Assembly (NCBI RefSeq): GCF_000503775.1
Contig: NZ_KI629786.1
Coordinates: 257,501 to 321,500 of the forward strand
Origin: Brevibacillus panacihumi W25
GTDB taxonomy: Bacteria > Bacillota > Bacilli > Brevibacillales > Brevibacillaceae
Length of the DNA: 64,000 nt
Direction: 5' to 3'
Made by a program: the position numbers and the translations under genes. The notes under the pieces were generated by a model. The model worked only from the letters and a program-made list of their open reading frames with translations, had not been told where the DNA came from and ran no database searches. This document shows, piece by piece, positions 44,107 through 55,130 of this stretch. Numbering within the stretch: position 1 is the first letter of the stretch; the number at the start of each line of letters is the position of its first letter.

Positions 44107-44146
44107 CGAGTTCACTCCCTTTATCTATAAAAAACGTTTAGGAGTA

Positions 44147-44174
44147 TTTCCACCCTTTGGGTAAATATTCCTGC
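44147..44174 (-). promoter_or_regulatory. Sigma-H promoter of spoVG
   Basis: On the minus strand -35 GCAGGAATA (44166-44174, a full match to RNAGGAWWW), 12-bp spacer, -10 GTGGAAA (44147-44153, one mismatch to RNNGAAT). B. subtilis spoVG has the same layout. An AT-rich stretch just upstream (44175-44213) recalls the AbrB-bound AT box there. Confidence 0.75.
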
Positions 44175-44233
44175 TAACTTTATTTAAATTTTTCAAAAAA
44201 ATATATAATAATAGGCAGGTCTGCAAATCTTTG

Positions 44234-44268
44234 CAAAAAAACAGCCCTATGCACAGTGGCATCGGGCC
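44234..44268 (-). terminator. Terminator of ridA
   Basis: On the minus strand GCCCGATGC and GCATAGGGC form a stem with one mismatch, followed by TG and seven T. It lies 21 bp past the ridA stop. Confidence 0.78.
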
Positions 44269-44288
44269 TTTTCTATGATCTTTTCGAC

Positions 44289-44675
44289 CTATTTCTCTGC
44301 CAGATAGGCGACAAACTCGATTTCTACCTTTACATCACGAGGCAGTCGAGCCACTTCTACGGTGGAACGCGCTGGCTTGTGGTCGCCAAAATGCTTGCCG
44401 TAGATTTCGTTCATTGGGGCAAAATCGTTCATGTCCTTGATGAACACCGTCGTCTTTACGATGTTGTTCAAGCTGCCGCCAGCCTCAGCCAGTACCGCCT
44501 TGATGTTGGCAAGAACCTGTTCCGTCTGGGCTACGATGTCTCCTTCTACCAGCGTTCCGTCTGCACGCAGAGGAATTTGTCCGGAAGCATACAGGAATGG
44601 ACCTACCTGTGCAGCCTGGCTGTACGGGCCAATTGCTGAAGGCGCTTTATCCGTCGATAAAAAAGAGATTGCCAT
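44289..44675 (-). CDS. ridA: RidA family enamine/imine deaminase
   Basis: A 128-residue RidA (YabJ) protein that hydrolyses reactive 2-aminoacrylate and other enamines made by PLP enzymes. Conserved parts are [42 protein letters not shown] and the catalytic arginine in [21 protein letters not shown]. It follows purR by 3 bp. In B. subtilis YabJ is in the same operon and is linked to purR control. Confidence 0.96.
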   Translation of the reverse strand: MAISFLSTDKAPSAIGPYSQAAQVGPFLYASGQIPLRADGTLVEGDIVAQTEQVLANIKAVLAEAGGSLNNIVKTTVFIKDMNDFAPMNEIYGKHFGDHKPARSTVEVARLPRDVKVEIEFVAYLAEK

Positions 44676-44678
44676 GAA

Positions 44679-45527
44679 TCAAAAACTCCCTTCTGTAGTT
44701 GGTTCCCTATCAAAAAAACTGCCCAACTCGATCTCGATCTGTTTGCCCTTCACATCCACATCCTGCAGCTTGGCAAGCGAGACGTAGTCGTCCACCAGAC
44801 GCTCCGAAACATCTGCGGTCGTCTCCACCAATACCCCGCAGCCAACTACGGTCGCCCGAAATTCCTGCAGCAAATCGATCATTCCGCGCAGCGTACCGCC
44901 GGCTTTCATGAAGTCGTCCACAATCAGGACACGCGACTGTTCAGCCAGTCCGCGCCGAGCCAGCGACATCGTCTGGATGCGTTTGCTCGAACCGGAAACG
45001 TAGTTGATGCTGACCACAGAGCCTTCTGTCACTTTGTTGTCTCGCCGTACGATGACGACTGGCACGTTGAGGTATGTCGCTGTCGCATAAGCGAGCGGGA
45101 TGCCCTTGGTCTCGACGGTCATCACGACATCCACGTTTTTGTCTGCATACGCAGTCGCAAACAGCTTGCCGATCTGCGCCATCGTAGAAGGATTTCCGAG
45201 AATATCGGACATGTACAGATAGCCGCCCGGCAATAGACGCTCCGGATTGGCCAATTGATCGATCAATACGCGCATGAAGTGAAGCGCTTCCTCCGTCTTC
45301 ATCTGAGGAATGTACTTCACTCCGCCAGCCGCTCCCGCCACCGTCTTCAACAAGCCAACACCCTGGACTTCAAACGCTTCCTTGATGATCGACAGGTCTT
45401 CGCTGATGGATGATTTCGCCGCACCGTACTGTTCGGCAAAAAGAGTGAGCGGAATCAGCGTATGAGGATGGGCAAGCAAGTGCTGCGTCATATCCACCAG
45501 ACGTGCACTTCTACGCAACTTCTTCAT
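44679..45527 (-). CDS. purR: Purine operon repressor PurR
   Basis: A 282-residue Gram-positive PurR: an N-terminal winged helix (residues 1-75) and a PRTase-like domain with the PRPP motif VLIVDDFMKAGGT (about 205-217). PRPP relieves repression of purine genes. The N-terminal part KKLRRSARLVDMTQHLL is typical. It is the first gene before ridA. Confidence 0.96.
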   Translation of the reverse strand: MKKLRRSARLVDMTQHLLAHPHTLIPLTLFAEQYGAAKSSISEDLSIIKEAFEVQGVGLLKTVAGAAGGVKYIPQMKTEEALHFMRVLIDQLANPERLLPGGYLYMSDILGNPSTMAQIGKLFATAYADKNVDVVMTVETKGIPLAYATATYLNVPVVIVRRDNKVTEGSVVSINYVSGSSKRIQTMSLARRGLAEQSRVLIVDDFMKAGGTLRGMIDLLQEFRATVVGCGVLVETTADVSERLVDDYVSLAKLQDVDVKGKQIEIELGSFFDREPTTEGSF

Positions 45528-45582
45528 GGCTCTTCCTCCAAAACCGAATATTATGGTGCTAATGTATCATTTATATACGTGT

Positions 45583-46461
45583 TCATGCAAGCATTTCCCC
45601 ATCTTGTGTCCCTAACATTCGGACGACGAATACATCCTTCACAAATCCGCGAAGAGCATTGTAGATCCGATGCACCTTCGCCTCCTTTTGTACAAGCGCA
45701 AACACAGTAGGGCCGCTTCCCGACATCAGCACGCCATCAGCCCCGGAGGCAATCATCAAATCCTTGATCTGCCGTACCTGCGGCTGCATGTCCAGCGTTA
45801 CCGTTTCGAGCACATTTCCAAGAGACTTGCACATCAGCGAAAAGTTCTGCTCTGAGATGGCTCGCAGCATCTGCCCAGTCGGAGGATGCGTTTCAATCTC
45901 AGCGGCTCGCAGCTGACCGTATACATCGGCTGTAGAGACTCCTACAGGCGGCTTTGCGAGAATCACCCAGCAGGCCGCTGGGGCCCCGAGATGCTCGATC
46001 TTTTCTCCCCGCCCTGTGGCCAGCGCTGTGCCGCCATAGATGCAAAAAGGGACATCAGAACCAATCTGCGCTCCCAGCTCAGCCAACTCGTCTTGTGTCA
46101 ACTGCAAACCCCAGAGCTGATTCAGCCCGCGCAGTGTGGCGGCAGCGTCGCTGCTTCCGCCTGCCAGGCCGGCTGCTACAGGGATTTGTTTGTCGATATA
46201 TACATGAACGCCTTGGCTCACCTGGTAACGCTCTTTCAACAGCGTTGCCGCCTTGTACGCGTGGTTGCGAATATCATCAGGTACGAAGCTGGCAGAGCAG
46301 TCCAGCGTAATCAGGCCATCCTCGCGCAGAGTCAAGTCTACACGATCTGCCAAGTCTACGGTGGTCATCACCATCTCCACTTCGTGATAACCATCCGGCC
46401 GCTTGGCGAGTACGTCGAGTGTTAAGTTGATTTTGGCCGGCGCTTTGACCGAGATACGCAC
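45583..46461 (-). CDS. ispE: 4-diphosphocytidyl-2-C-methyl-D-erythritol kinase
   Basis: A GHMP kinase of the MEP isoprenoid route; 292 residues. Seen are [26 protein letters not shown], the P-loop-like [16 protein letters not shown] and a C-terminal GSGPTVFAL. The GTG start at 46461 makes the protein begin like B. subtilis IspE and sits properly from AGAGGTGA; an upstream in-frame GTG lies inside that site. Confidence 0.96.
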   Translation of the reverse strand: MRISVKAPAKINLTLDVLAKRPDGYHEVEMVMTTVDLADRVDLTLREDGLITLDCSASFVPDDIRNHAYKAATLLKERYQVSQGVHVYIDKQIPVAAGLAGGSSDAAATLRGLNQLWGLQLTQDELAELGAQIGSDVPFCIYGGTALATGRGEKIEHLGAPAACWVILAKPPVGVSTADVYGQLRAAEIETHPPTGQMLRAISEQNFSLMCKSLGNVLETVTLDMQPQVRQIKDLMIASGADGVLMSGSGPTVFALVQKEAKVHRIYNALRGFVKDVFVVRMLGTQDGEMLA

Positions 46462-46660
46462 GTTGTTCACCTCTGCCTACGTTCTATGATTCCTAGTTTT
46501 TGACCATATCGCAACGTATAAACCCCGTCTGTCATGCGTTACGATACAGCACGAATCAACTTTGCTAACCTCTGAACTAACCTCGAATTACAGGTTTTCT
46601 TATTGTAGCATAGGGATTCTCTTCCTTGCCACTTGCAGCCTCAAAAGAATGCTGCCATAA

Positions 46661-46684
46661 GAAAAAGCCGGGGAATCCCCGGCC
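46661..46684 (-). terminator. Terminator of sspF
   Basis: On the minus strand GCCGGGGA/TCCCCGGC is an 8-bp GC stem with a tiny loop, followed by five T. It lies right after the sspF stop. Confidence 0.88.
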
Positions 46685-46687
46685 CTG

Positions 46688-46879
46688 TCAACGAGCTGAT
46701 GTGTTGTTTTTATTGGCCAGTGCTTCCTCGGCAATCTGAACCGCACGTTTCACCAGGTTACCTGCGTCGCGTGTCGTGATGGCGCCCCAGCCTTCTGCTT
46801 TTACCGTATCGTAAAATCCCAGCTCTTTGGCTAACTCCATCTTGAACTCTTCAGACATAATGCCTCGTCTGCGACCCAT
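46688..46879 (-). CDS. sspF: Small acid-soluble spore protein SspF
   Basis: A 63-residue alpha/beta-type SASP-like protein that matches B. subtilis SspF ([36 protein letters not shown]). These proteins coat forespore DNA; SspF is a minor member. The ATG at 46879 follows GGGAGG. A forespore -10 lies 27 bp upstream. Confidence 0.95.
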   Translation of the reverse strand: MGRRRGIMSEEFKMELAKELGFYDTVKAEGWGAITTRDAGNLVKRAVQIAEEALANKNNTSAR

Positions 46880-46906
46880 AACCAACCTCCCTTTCGTTGA
46901 CACTGG

Positions 46907-46913
46907 TAGTATG
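46907..46913 (-). promoter_or_regulatory. Forespore-type -10 before sspF
   Basis: CATACTA on the minus strand, a full match to the sigma-G -10 CATNNTA and identical to the one before fin. The -35 is weak (GTTTT about 18 bp upstream) and lies in the T-tract of the veg terminator. Confidence 0.55.
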
Positions 46914-46924
46914 TACGCTACGGG

Positions 46925-46960
46925 CAAAAATAAAACAGTAGAACCCGAGGGCTCTACTGT
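46925..46960 (-). terminator. Terminator of veg
   Basis: On the minus strand ACAGTAGA (46953-46960) pairs with TCTACTGT (46935-46942), followed by TTTATTTTT. The veg stop codon is part of the stem. Confidence 0.82.
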
Positions 46961-47226
46961 TGTACAAATGTGATGCGAATGTGCTCGTTATCCCGGCACA
47001 CCGTCAACTCTACTGTTTCTGTCAAGATGTCGGCATAGCTGTAAGAAACCCGCTCGAAAAGCTGATCATCATCCAGCTTTACTACAAACACAGATGGGTA
47101 CGTTTCTTCGAGGATGCCACTTCGTTCGACGGTTTTGCGGCGGCCGCCATTTGCCTTCAGCATGATGCGTTCACCGATGTGTCCGTCTAAACTACGCTTA
47201 ATGTCAAGCAACGCATTTCTTGCCAT
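46954..47226 (-). CDS. veg: Veg protein
   Basis: A 90-residue protein with the Veg signature [22 protein letters not shown] and [21 protein letters not shown], ending in the strand [18 protein letters not shown]. In B. subtilis Veg stimulates biofilm formation through SinR and has a very strong promoter. The ATG at 47226 follows GAGGTGG. Two perfect promoters precede it. Confidence 0.94.
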   Translation of the reverse strand: MARNALLDIKRSLDGHIGERIMLKANGGRRKTVERSGILEETYPSVFVVKLDDDQLFERVSYSYADILTETVELTVCRDNEHIRITFVQQ

Positions 47227-47251
47227 TGTTCCATCCACCTCGCTTGGTTCC

Positions 47252-47280
47252 ATTATAACAGCATACGCTTATTTTGTCAA
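47252..47280 (-). promoter_or_regulatory. veg promoter P1
   Basis: On the minus strand a perfect TTGACA (47275-47280), 17-bp spacer and perfect TATAAT (47252-47257), 26 bp before the veg start. Confidence 0.88.
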
Positions 47281-47291
47281 AGAAATAAAAA

Positions 47292-47321
47292 ATTATAGCA
47301 ATCCAGCCGAGATTTTGTCAA
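47292..47321 (-). promoter_or_regulatory. veg promoter P2
   Basis: On the minus strand a perfect TTGACA (47316-47321), 18-bp spacer and perfect TATAAT (47292-47297), about 40 bp upstream of P1. Confidence 0.8.
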
Positions 47322-47387
47322 CGGCCTTTTTTTCACTATTTACGTAGATATTTGTCATTAGGGTATTCACAACTGCCAGAAGATACA

Positions 47388-47436
47388 TAAAAGCCCCCAT
47401 TTTGGCGTTTATGGTCCAAAACAGGGGCTTTTTCCA
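47388..47436 (-). terminator. Terminator of rsmA
   Basis: On the minus strand AAAAGCCCC...TTTTGG pairs with CCAAAA...GGGGCTTTT over most of its length, with T at the end. It lies just past the rsmA stop. Confidence 0.82.
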
Positions 47437-47438
47437 AT

Positions 47439-48886
<1,448 letters not shown>

Positions 48887-49053
48887 CGACTTACTCCTAC
48901 TTTCCTGCAAAATCACCAGCATGACTTTTCGGTGAAAAATGGTCGACGCAAACCCCAAAAAGACTGAAACGTTTCTCCCTTGGCTGCGTCTTATTATCAA
49001 ATAGCTTACCACGATTTTTGTTTCCTCACCAAACGATCGATCTCTTCCCTTAC

Positions 49054-49084
49054 AAAAACAGAAGACAGGAGCTTATCGCTCCTG
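49054..49084 (-). terminator. Terminator of yabE
   Basis: On the minus strand CAGGAGC/GCTCCTG is a perfect 7-bp stem followed by a T-rich tract. It begins just at the yabE stop. Confidence 0.75.
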
Positions 49085-49085
49085 C

Positions 49086-50186
49086 CTACGGTTTATGCGG
49101 TCCAATGATATAGACCGTTCGGTTCCGCTTGCGCCCAAACTGGACTGCCTCTGAATTGGTGTTCACAAACACGTCAATTTTATTGCCGCGTACGGCTCCA
49201 CCTACGTCTTCAGCTCGACGGTATCCAACCCCGTCGATATACACCCACCATCCCAAAGGAATCACCTTTGGATCGACCGCAATGGTGTGACCCGGTTTTG
49301 CCATTACACCCGTCGCCGTACGGCCATAGCCAGGCGAATTCACAGGCTTTCCACCCCCAGCGGGAGAATAGGCTGTCAGGGTAACTCCGTTCAGTACTTT
49401 CTTCGGCCGAAATACTTTTCCACCACGGGAGACCATTCCCGCTGATGCGACCAAGGCAGGCTGCGATTCATCATCCAGACGATTTGGAGCTTCTGGAACT
49501 GCTGTGCCGACCGCCACGACCTTGTCTTTTTTTACTGTAAGTACATCTCGTTTCACCAGTTCACGGGAGACTTCTTTGCCGTCTTCCATGACCAGCTTGT
49601 AGTGTGCAATTGCCTTACCTTCTTGACCATCCTGAATGACTTTCGTGTTCCCCTTTGTCAAGGAGGCGTCATTCTTGCGGATCTCTTGAAAGGTGACGCG
49701 TTCTTCCTCTTGTACCATCTCGATCGCAACACGCTTCACTTGAATCGCGGACCCTTTGCTAAGAGAGGTATTCAACGCCGGTTCTACCCGGTCCAACTCA
49801 CCTAGAGCAATGTTGCCGTCCTTCAACACACCAGCAACAGAGCGACTACGTGACTGTATCATTTTTGTCTGCCCGTCTACCTGGACAGGAATCGTCCAGC
49901 TTGTATCTAAAGTAATATTCATTCCGCTCGTAAGTTTTGTCTTAGGTGTTGGTTGAAGGGAATCCCTTTCCGTTACCGTAATGTTTCGTTCGGCTAGAAA
50001 TTGCTCGACGGTATCTGCTTTTGAACCTACCGTCTGACTCTCTCCGTCTAACGTAAAAGTGACCATTTTTGGCTGGGTAGCCTGGGCAGAGAAATAGCCA
50101 ATCATGGGAACGAGTACAAGGGCAAGAATGCCGAAGAGGATGAGTCCCCTGTTCTTATACCTGTCCCACATCCTGCTTAATTCCAT
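49086..50186 (-). CDS. yabE: Cell-wall protein with DUF348, G5 and 3D domains
   Basis: A 366-residue exported protein: an N-terminal membrane anchor, two DUF348 repeats, a G5 domain (RVAIEMVQEEERVTFQEIRKN) and a C-terminal 3D domain (TATGVMAKPGHTIAVDP, AEDVGGAVRGNKIDVFV) that holds the catalytic aspartates of RpfB/MltA-like lytic transglycosylases. B. subtilis YabE has the same plan and place. Actual cleavage is family inference. The ATG at 50186 follows AAAAGGAGTG, which overlaps an in-frame GTG nine bases earlier. Confidence 0.93.
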   Translation of the reverse strand: MELSRMWDRYKNRGLILFGILALVLVPMIGYFSAQATQPKMVTFTLDGESQTVGSKADTVEQFLAERNITVTERDSLQPTPKTKLTSGMNITLDTSWTIPVQVDGQTKMIQSRSRSVAGVLKDGNIALGELDRVEPALNTSLSKGSAIQVKRVAIEMVQEEERVTFQEIRKNDASLTKGNTKVIQDGQEGKAIAHYKLVMEDGKEVSRELVKRDVLTVKKDKVVAVGTAVPEAPNRLDDESQPALVASAGMVSRGGKVFRPKKVLNGVTLTAYSPAGGGKPVNSPGYGRTATGVMAKPGHTIAVDPKVIPLGWWVYIDGVGYRRAEDVGGAVRGNKIDVFVNTNSEAVQFGRKRNRTVYIIGPHKP

Positions 50187-50305
50187 TTCCCACACTCCTT
50201 TTTTACTCGAAAAGCCCGAGGGCCTTTCTCCGTCTAGCCAGGTAAGGGTCGATGTAATTGCACTAATATTCTGGAAGTGGCCGATACTGAAGAAGGTCGG
50301 TTTTG

Positions 50306-50334
50306 ATTGTATGTTACTTTTTCGGCTTTGTCAA
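50306..50334 (-). promoter_or_regulatory. yabE promoter
   Basis: On the minus strand a perfect -35 TTGACA (50329-50334), 17-bp spacer, and -10 TACAAT (50306-50311). It implies a leader of about 115 nt. Confidence 0.75.
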
Positions 50335-50510
50335 ATTTCACCTTCCTGGCTGCAGCGATGCTGGTAACAGACTAGCAAAAACAGTCTGGCGAATGGAAGC
50401 TGTTTTCTGTCGAGTCTCTATGTCGATGCAAGCTGAATCGTTCGACACATTGTACATGGTATGCCAAGCAAAAAAAGAGTAGAACGGCGAATTCTTGACG
50501 CTTTTGATAG

Positions 50511-50559
50511 AAAAAACCGGGAAAATCACGATTTGATGCGTGATTGCCCGGTTTTTTTG
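50511..50559. terminator. Bidirectional terminator after tatD
   Basis: A long stem, AAACCGGG-AATCACG with CGTGATT-CCCGGTTT, flanked by six or seven T on both strands. It lies 15 bp past the tatD stop. Confidence 0.88.
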
Positions 50560-50573
50560 GCGCAAATCTTTTT

Positions 50574-51344
50574 TTAGGATTCGAGACGGAACAGCCTTCT
50601 GGCATTGTCAGAAGTAATCTTCGCCATCTCCTCATAGGAAAGCCCGTGCAGGTTGGCCATTTCCTCGCAAACATAGCGAACATAGCCGCTCTCATTTCGC
50701 TTTCCGCGGAACGGATGAGGGGTCAAATAGGGGCAGTCCGTCTCGATCAGCAGGCGATCGAGCGGTACTTTGGCTGCCACCTCTTTGGGCTGCTTGGCGT
50801 TTTTGAACGTCAACGGACCGCCAAACGAGATGTAAAAATTCATATTCAACGCGAGCTTCGCCGTCTCCCAGCTCCCGGAAAAGCAGTGCATGATGCCGCC
50901 TACCTCGCTTGCCTTCTCTTCTTTGAGAATGGAGATGACATCCTGATGGGCGTCGCGATTGTGAATGATAATCGGCTTATCCAGCTTGCGGGCGAGGCGG
51001 ATTTGCTTGCGGAACACCTCTGCCTGGACATCGCGAGGGGACGTATCCCAGTGGTAATCCAGACCCATTTCTCCAAGCCCAACGACTTTGGGATGGCGGC
51101 TCAGCTCCTCAATCCACTCCAGATGTTCGTCCGTCATGTCCTTCGCGTCCTGGGGATGCCAGCCGATCACGGCATAAATAAAATCATAGTTGTCCGCAAG
51201 CTCGAGGCAGGTCGGGATCGTCTCGGCATTGAAGCCGATGTTGACGATGGTATCCACACCGTTCTCTTTGGCACGGGCAATCACTGCTTCCCGGTCTTCG
51301 TCAAACTCTTTCGCATTCAGATGCGCATGTGTTTCAAATAACAA
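50574..51344 (-). CDS. tatD: TatD family metal-dependent DNase
   Basis: A 256-residue TIM-barrel hydrolase of the TatD family, which has 3'-5' DNase activity in characterised members. The metal ligands are in ETHAHLN (H6, H8), GEMGLDYHWD, IIHNRDAH and MHCFSGSWE. It follows metG by 26 bp and likely shares the T-box-controlled transcript. Confidence 0.95.
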   Translation of the reverse strand: MLFETHAHLNAKEFDEDREAVIARAKENGVDTIVNIGFNAETIPTCLELADNYDFIYAVIGWHPQDAKDMTDEHLEWIEELSRHPKVVGLGEMGLDYHWDTSPRDVQAEVFRKQIRLARKLDKPIIIHNRDAHQDVISILKEEKASEVGGIMHCFSGSWETAKLALNMNFYISFGGPLTFKNAKQPKEVAAKVPLDRLLIETDCPYLTPHPFRGKRNESGYVRYVCEEMANLHGLSYEEMAKITSDNARRLFRLES

Positions 51345-51370
51345 AGCAAGATCCTTCCTTTCCAGACCGC

Positions 51371-53719
<2,349 letters not shown>

Positions 53720-53747
53720 ATTTTACACGAGCGGCCCGTTTTGTAAA
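53720..53747 (-). promoter_or_regulatory. metG T-box promoter
   Basis: On the minus strand -35 TTTACA (53742-53747), 16-bp spacer, -10 TAAAAT (53720-53725), just upstream of the T-box leader. Confidence 0.68.
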
Positions 53748-53781
53748 CATCTCCTCGCCTATCTTTTAAGCGATAGCGTGA

Positions 53782-53788
53782 TTCGACA
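53782..53788. promoter_or_regulatory. Perfect Spo0A box 1 (metG-abrB region)
   Basis: TTCGACA, the reverse complement of TGTCGAA, a full 7/7 match to the Spo0A box. It lies 35 bp upstream of the metG -35. Confidence 0.6.
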
Positions 53789-53821
53789 AAACCGGGGAAC
53801 ATGCCTAAAAAACAGAGGAAA

Positions 53822-53848
53822 TGTCGAATGTATACATATTATTCGACA
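53822..53848. promoter_or_regulatory. Pair of perfect Spo0A boxes (metG-abrB region)
   Basis: TGTCGAA (53822-53828) and its reverse complement TTCGACA (53842-53848) face each other across 13 bp. Both are exact matches. They are about 150 bp upstream of the abrB promoter. Confidence 0.6.
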
Positions 53849-53996
53849 AAATACGACTTTCTCTACAATTTCTTTTCCCAGTAATTTTTATCCATAAAAT
53901 TTTCCAGATAGCTTTTTATCCATCAATAAATGCTGATATATCAATATTTACATTTTCAAAAAACGCTTTTCTCTTCAAAAAAATTACAAAATGATG

Positions 53997-54025
53997 TTGA
54001 CACGTTTGGGAATCGCTGGTATGAT
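53997..54025 (+). promoter_or_regulatory. abrB promoter
   Basis: Perfect -35 TTGACA (53997-54002), 17-bp spacer, -10 TATGAT (54020-54025). The start of transcription would be near 54032, just before a Spo0A box. Confidence 0.82.
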
Positions 54026-54040
54026 AAACGCAATTGAAAA

Positions 54041-54057
54041 TGTCGAATATTGACGAT
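54041..54057 (+). promoter_or_regulatory. Spo0A operator of abrB
   Basis: TGTCGAA (54041-54047, perfect) followed after three bases by TGACGAT (54051-54057, 6/7 to TGNCGAA). B. subtilis abrB has a near-identical pair just downstream of its start site, through which Spo0A-P represses it. Confidence 0.8.
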
Positions 54058-54115
54058 TAATAGTGGTATTCACAAAATAGCAAAACATCGATCGCTTTTG
54101 GGAGGAGATCAACCG

Positions 54116-54367
54116 ATGATGAAATCAACTGGTATTGTACGTAAAGTGGACGAGCTGGGCCGCGTGGTGATTCCAATCGAATTGCGCCGTACGCTGGGAA
54201 TCGCGGAAAAAGACGCTTTGGAGATTTACGTAGATGGCGAGCGTATCATCTTGAAAAAATACGAGCCAGCATGTATTTTCTGTGGTAACGCAGATAAAGT
54301 ATCTCATTTTAAAGGTAAAATTGTTTGCCAAGAATGCCTGACTGAATTGCCTGTAGCAAAACGCTAA
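54116..54367 (+). CDS. abrB: Transition-state regulator AbrB
   Basis: An 83-residue AbrB: swapped-hairpin DNA-binding N-terminus (MKSTGIVRKVDELGRVVIPIELRRTLGI) and a C-terminal dimerisation part with the conserved Cys in CIFCGNADKV and CQECL. It represses stationary-phase genes and is switched off by Spo0A-P. GGAGGAG lies eight bases before the first of two adjacent ATGs. It is one of the few plus-strand genes here. Confidence 0.96.
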   Translation: MMKSTGIVRKVDELGRVVIPIELRRTLGIAEKDALEIYVDGERIILKKYEPACIFCGNADKVSHFKGKIVCQECLTELPVAKR

Positions 54368-54387
54368 AAAACCGGATACGTATGCCA

Positions 54388-54440
54388 ATAAGCCTTTTAC
54401 CAGCTATCGTTTGATCTGTACTGGTTTGAGGCTTTTTTCA
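54388..54440 (+). terminator. Terminator of abrB
   Basis: AAGCC-tttt-ACCAG pairs with CTGGT-ttga-GGCTT across an internal loop, followed by six T. It lies 24 bp past the abrB stop. Confidence 0.72.
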
Positions 54441-54533
54441 TGCAAAAAAAGGGTATATCTCTCTAAAAAGGCCTGTAGACCTCGCTCCTTTTCGGAACTT
54501 TGGCTACAGGCAAAACGTATGCCAATCAGGATT

Positions 54534-55130
54534 CTACGGACGGGTAAACGTCGCGGTTCTTGTGTTACCATCCCAGTCCACCTGAATCCCAAGTATTTCT
54601 GCCAGCTTGCTTGCGGGTAAAAATGTCCGGTTGTTTTTTACCATCGGAACTGCCCCCTCAAAATGCACGGTTTGGCCGTCTACCAGGATCTCCGACTTCC
54701 CGGTATGCATTGTGATATTCCGCCCGTCTTTTTGCAGCGTAATTTTACCTTCGCCTGCGTCCCAATCCGTTGCAAACCCGAATACATCCGCAAGCGCACG
54801 AAGCGGAATCATCGTCCTGCCATTCTCGATAAACGGCTCAGCGTATCCGTCTGCTGTTAATCGAGTATGCAGATACTTCCCATCAACCAGGACCAAGACG
54901 CGATTTTTCTTCGCTTCTTCACAAGAGGGATCCTCCAGCGTAACTTTCTTGCCGTCTACCACCACCCCTATTTCATTCGTTTTGCCGTCTCGGCTTGTGT
55001 AGCAAGACGGGATAGGTTCAACTTCCGACCAAAAGAAATCGTCAGCGGCATAAGCGATGTTACCGGCAAATAAGACAAGCAGCATACTGAGCGCAGTTGC
55101 CCATTTCCATTTAGTGTTTTCCAACATCAT
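54534..55130 (-). CDS. Secreted stalk-domain (CuAO-N1) protein of the M56 operon
   Basis: A 198-residue exported protein: a signal peptide (about residues 1-28, NIAYAADD), an N-terminal part with two cysteines (C43 in IPSCYTSRDGK and C70 in DPSCEEAKK) that may form a disulfide, and a C-terminal copper-amine-oxidase N1-like stalk domain (FIENGRTMIPLRALADVFG, then VPMVKNNRTFLPASKLAEIL). No enzyme activity is suggested. Its ATG overlaps the M56 gene stop by four bases, so it is the coupled last gene of the BlaI-M56 operon. Possible roles: ligand, target or inhibitor of the M56 sensor (inference). Confidence 0.82.
   Translation of the reverse strand: MMLENTKWKWATALSMLLVLFAGNIAYAADDFFWSEVEPIPSCYTSRDGKTNEIGVVVDGKKVTLEDPSCEEAKKNRVLVLVDGKYLHTRLTADGYAEPFIENGRTMIPLRALADVFGFATDWDAGEGKITLQKDGRNITMHTGKSEILVDGQTVHFEGAVPMVKNNRTFLPASKLAEILGIQVDWDGNTRTATFTRP

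Larger units (their letters stand above)
50187..50573. other. Intergenic region between tatD and yabE
   Basis: This 387-bp gap holds, on the minus strand, the tatD terminator (50511-50559), the yabE promoter (50306-50334) and a roughly 115-nt yabE leader with a small hairpin (GGCCC/GGGCT near 50212-50227). I see nothing convincing in 50340-50505. Confidence 0.6.
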
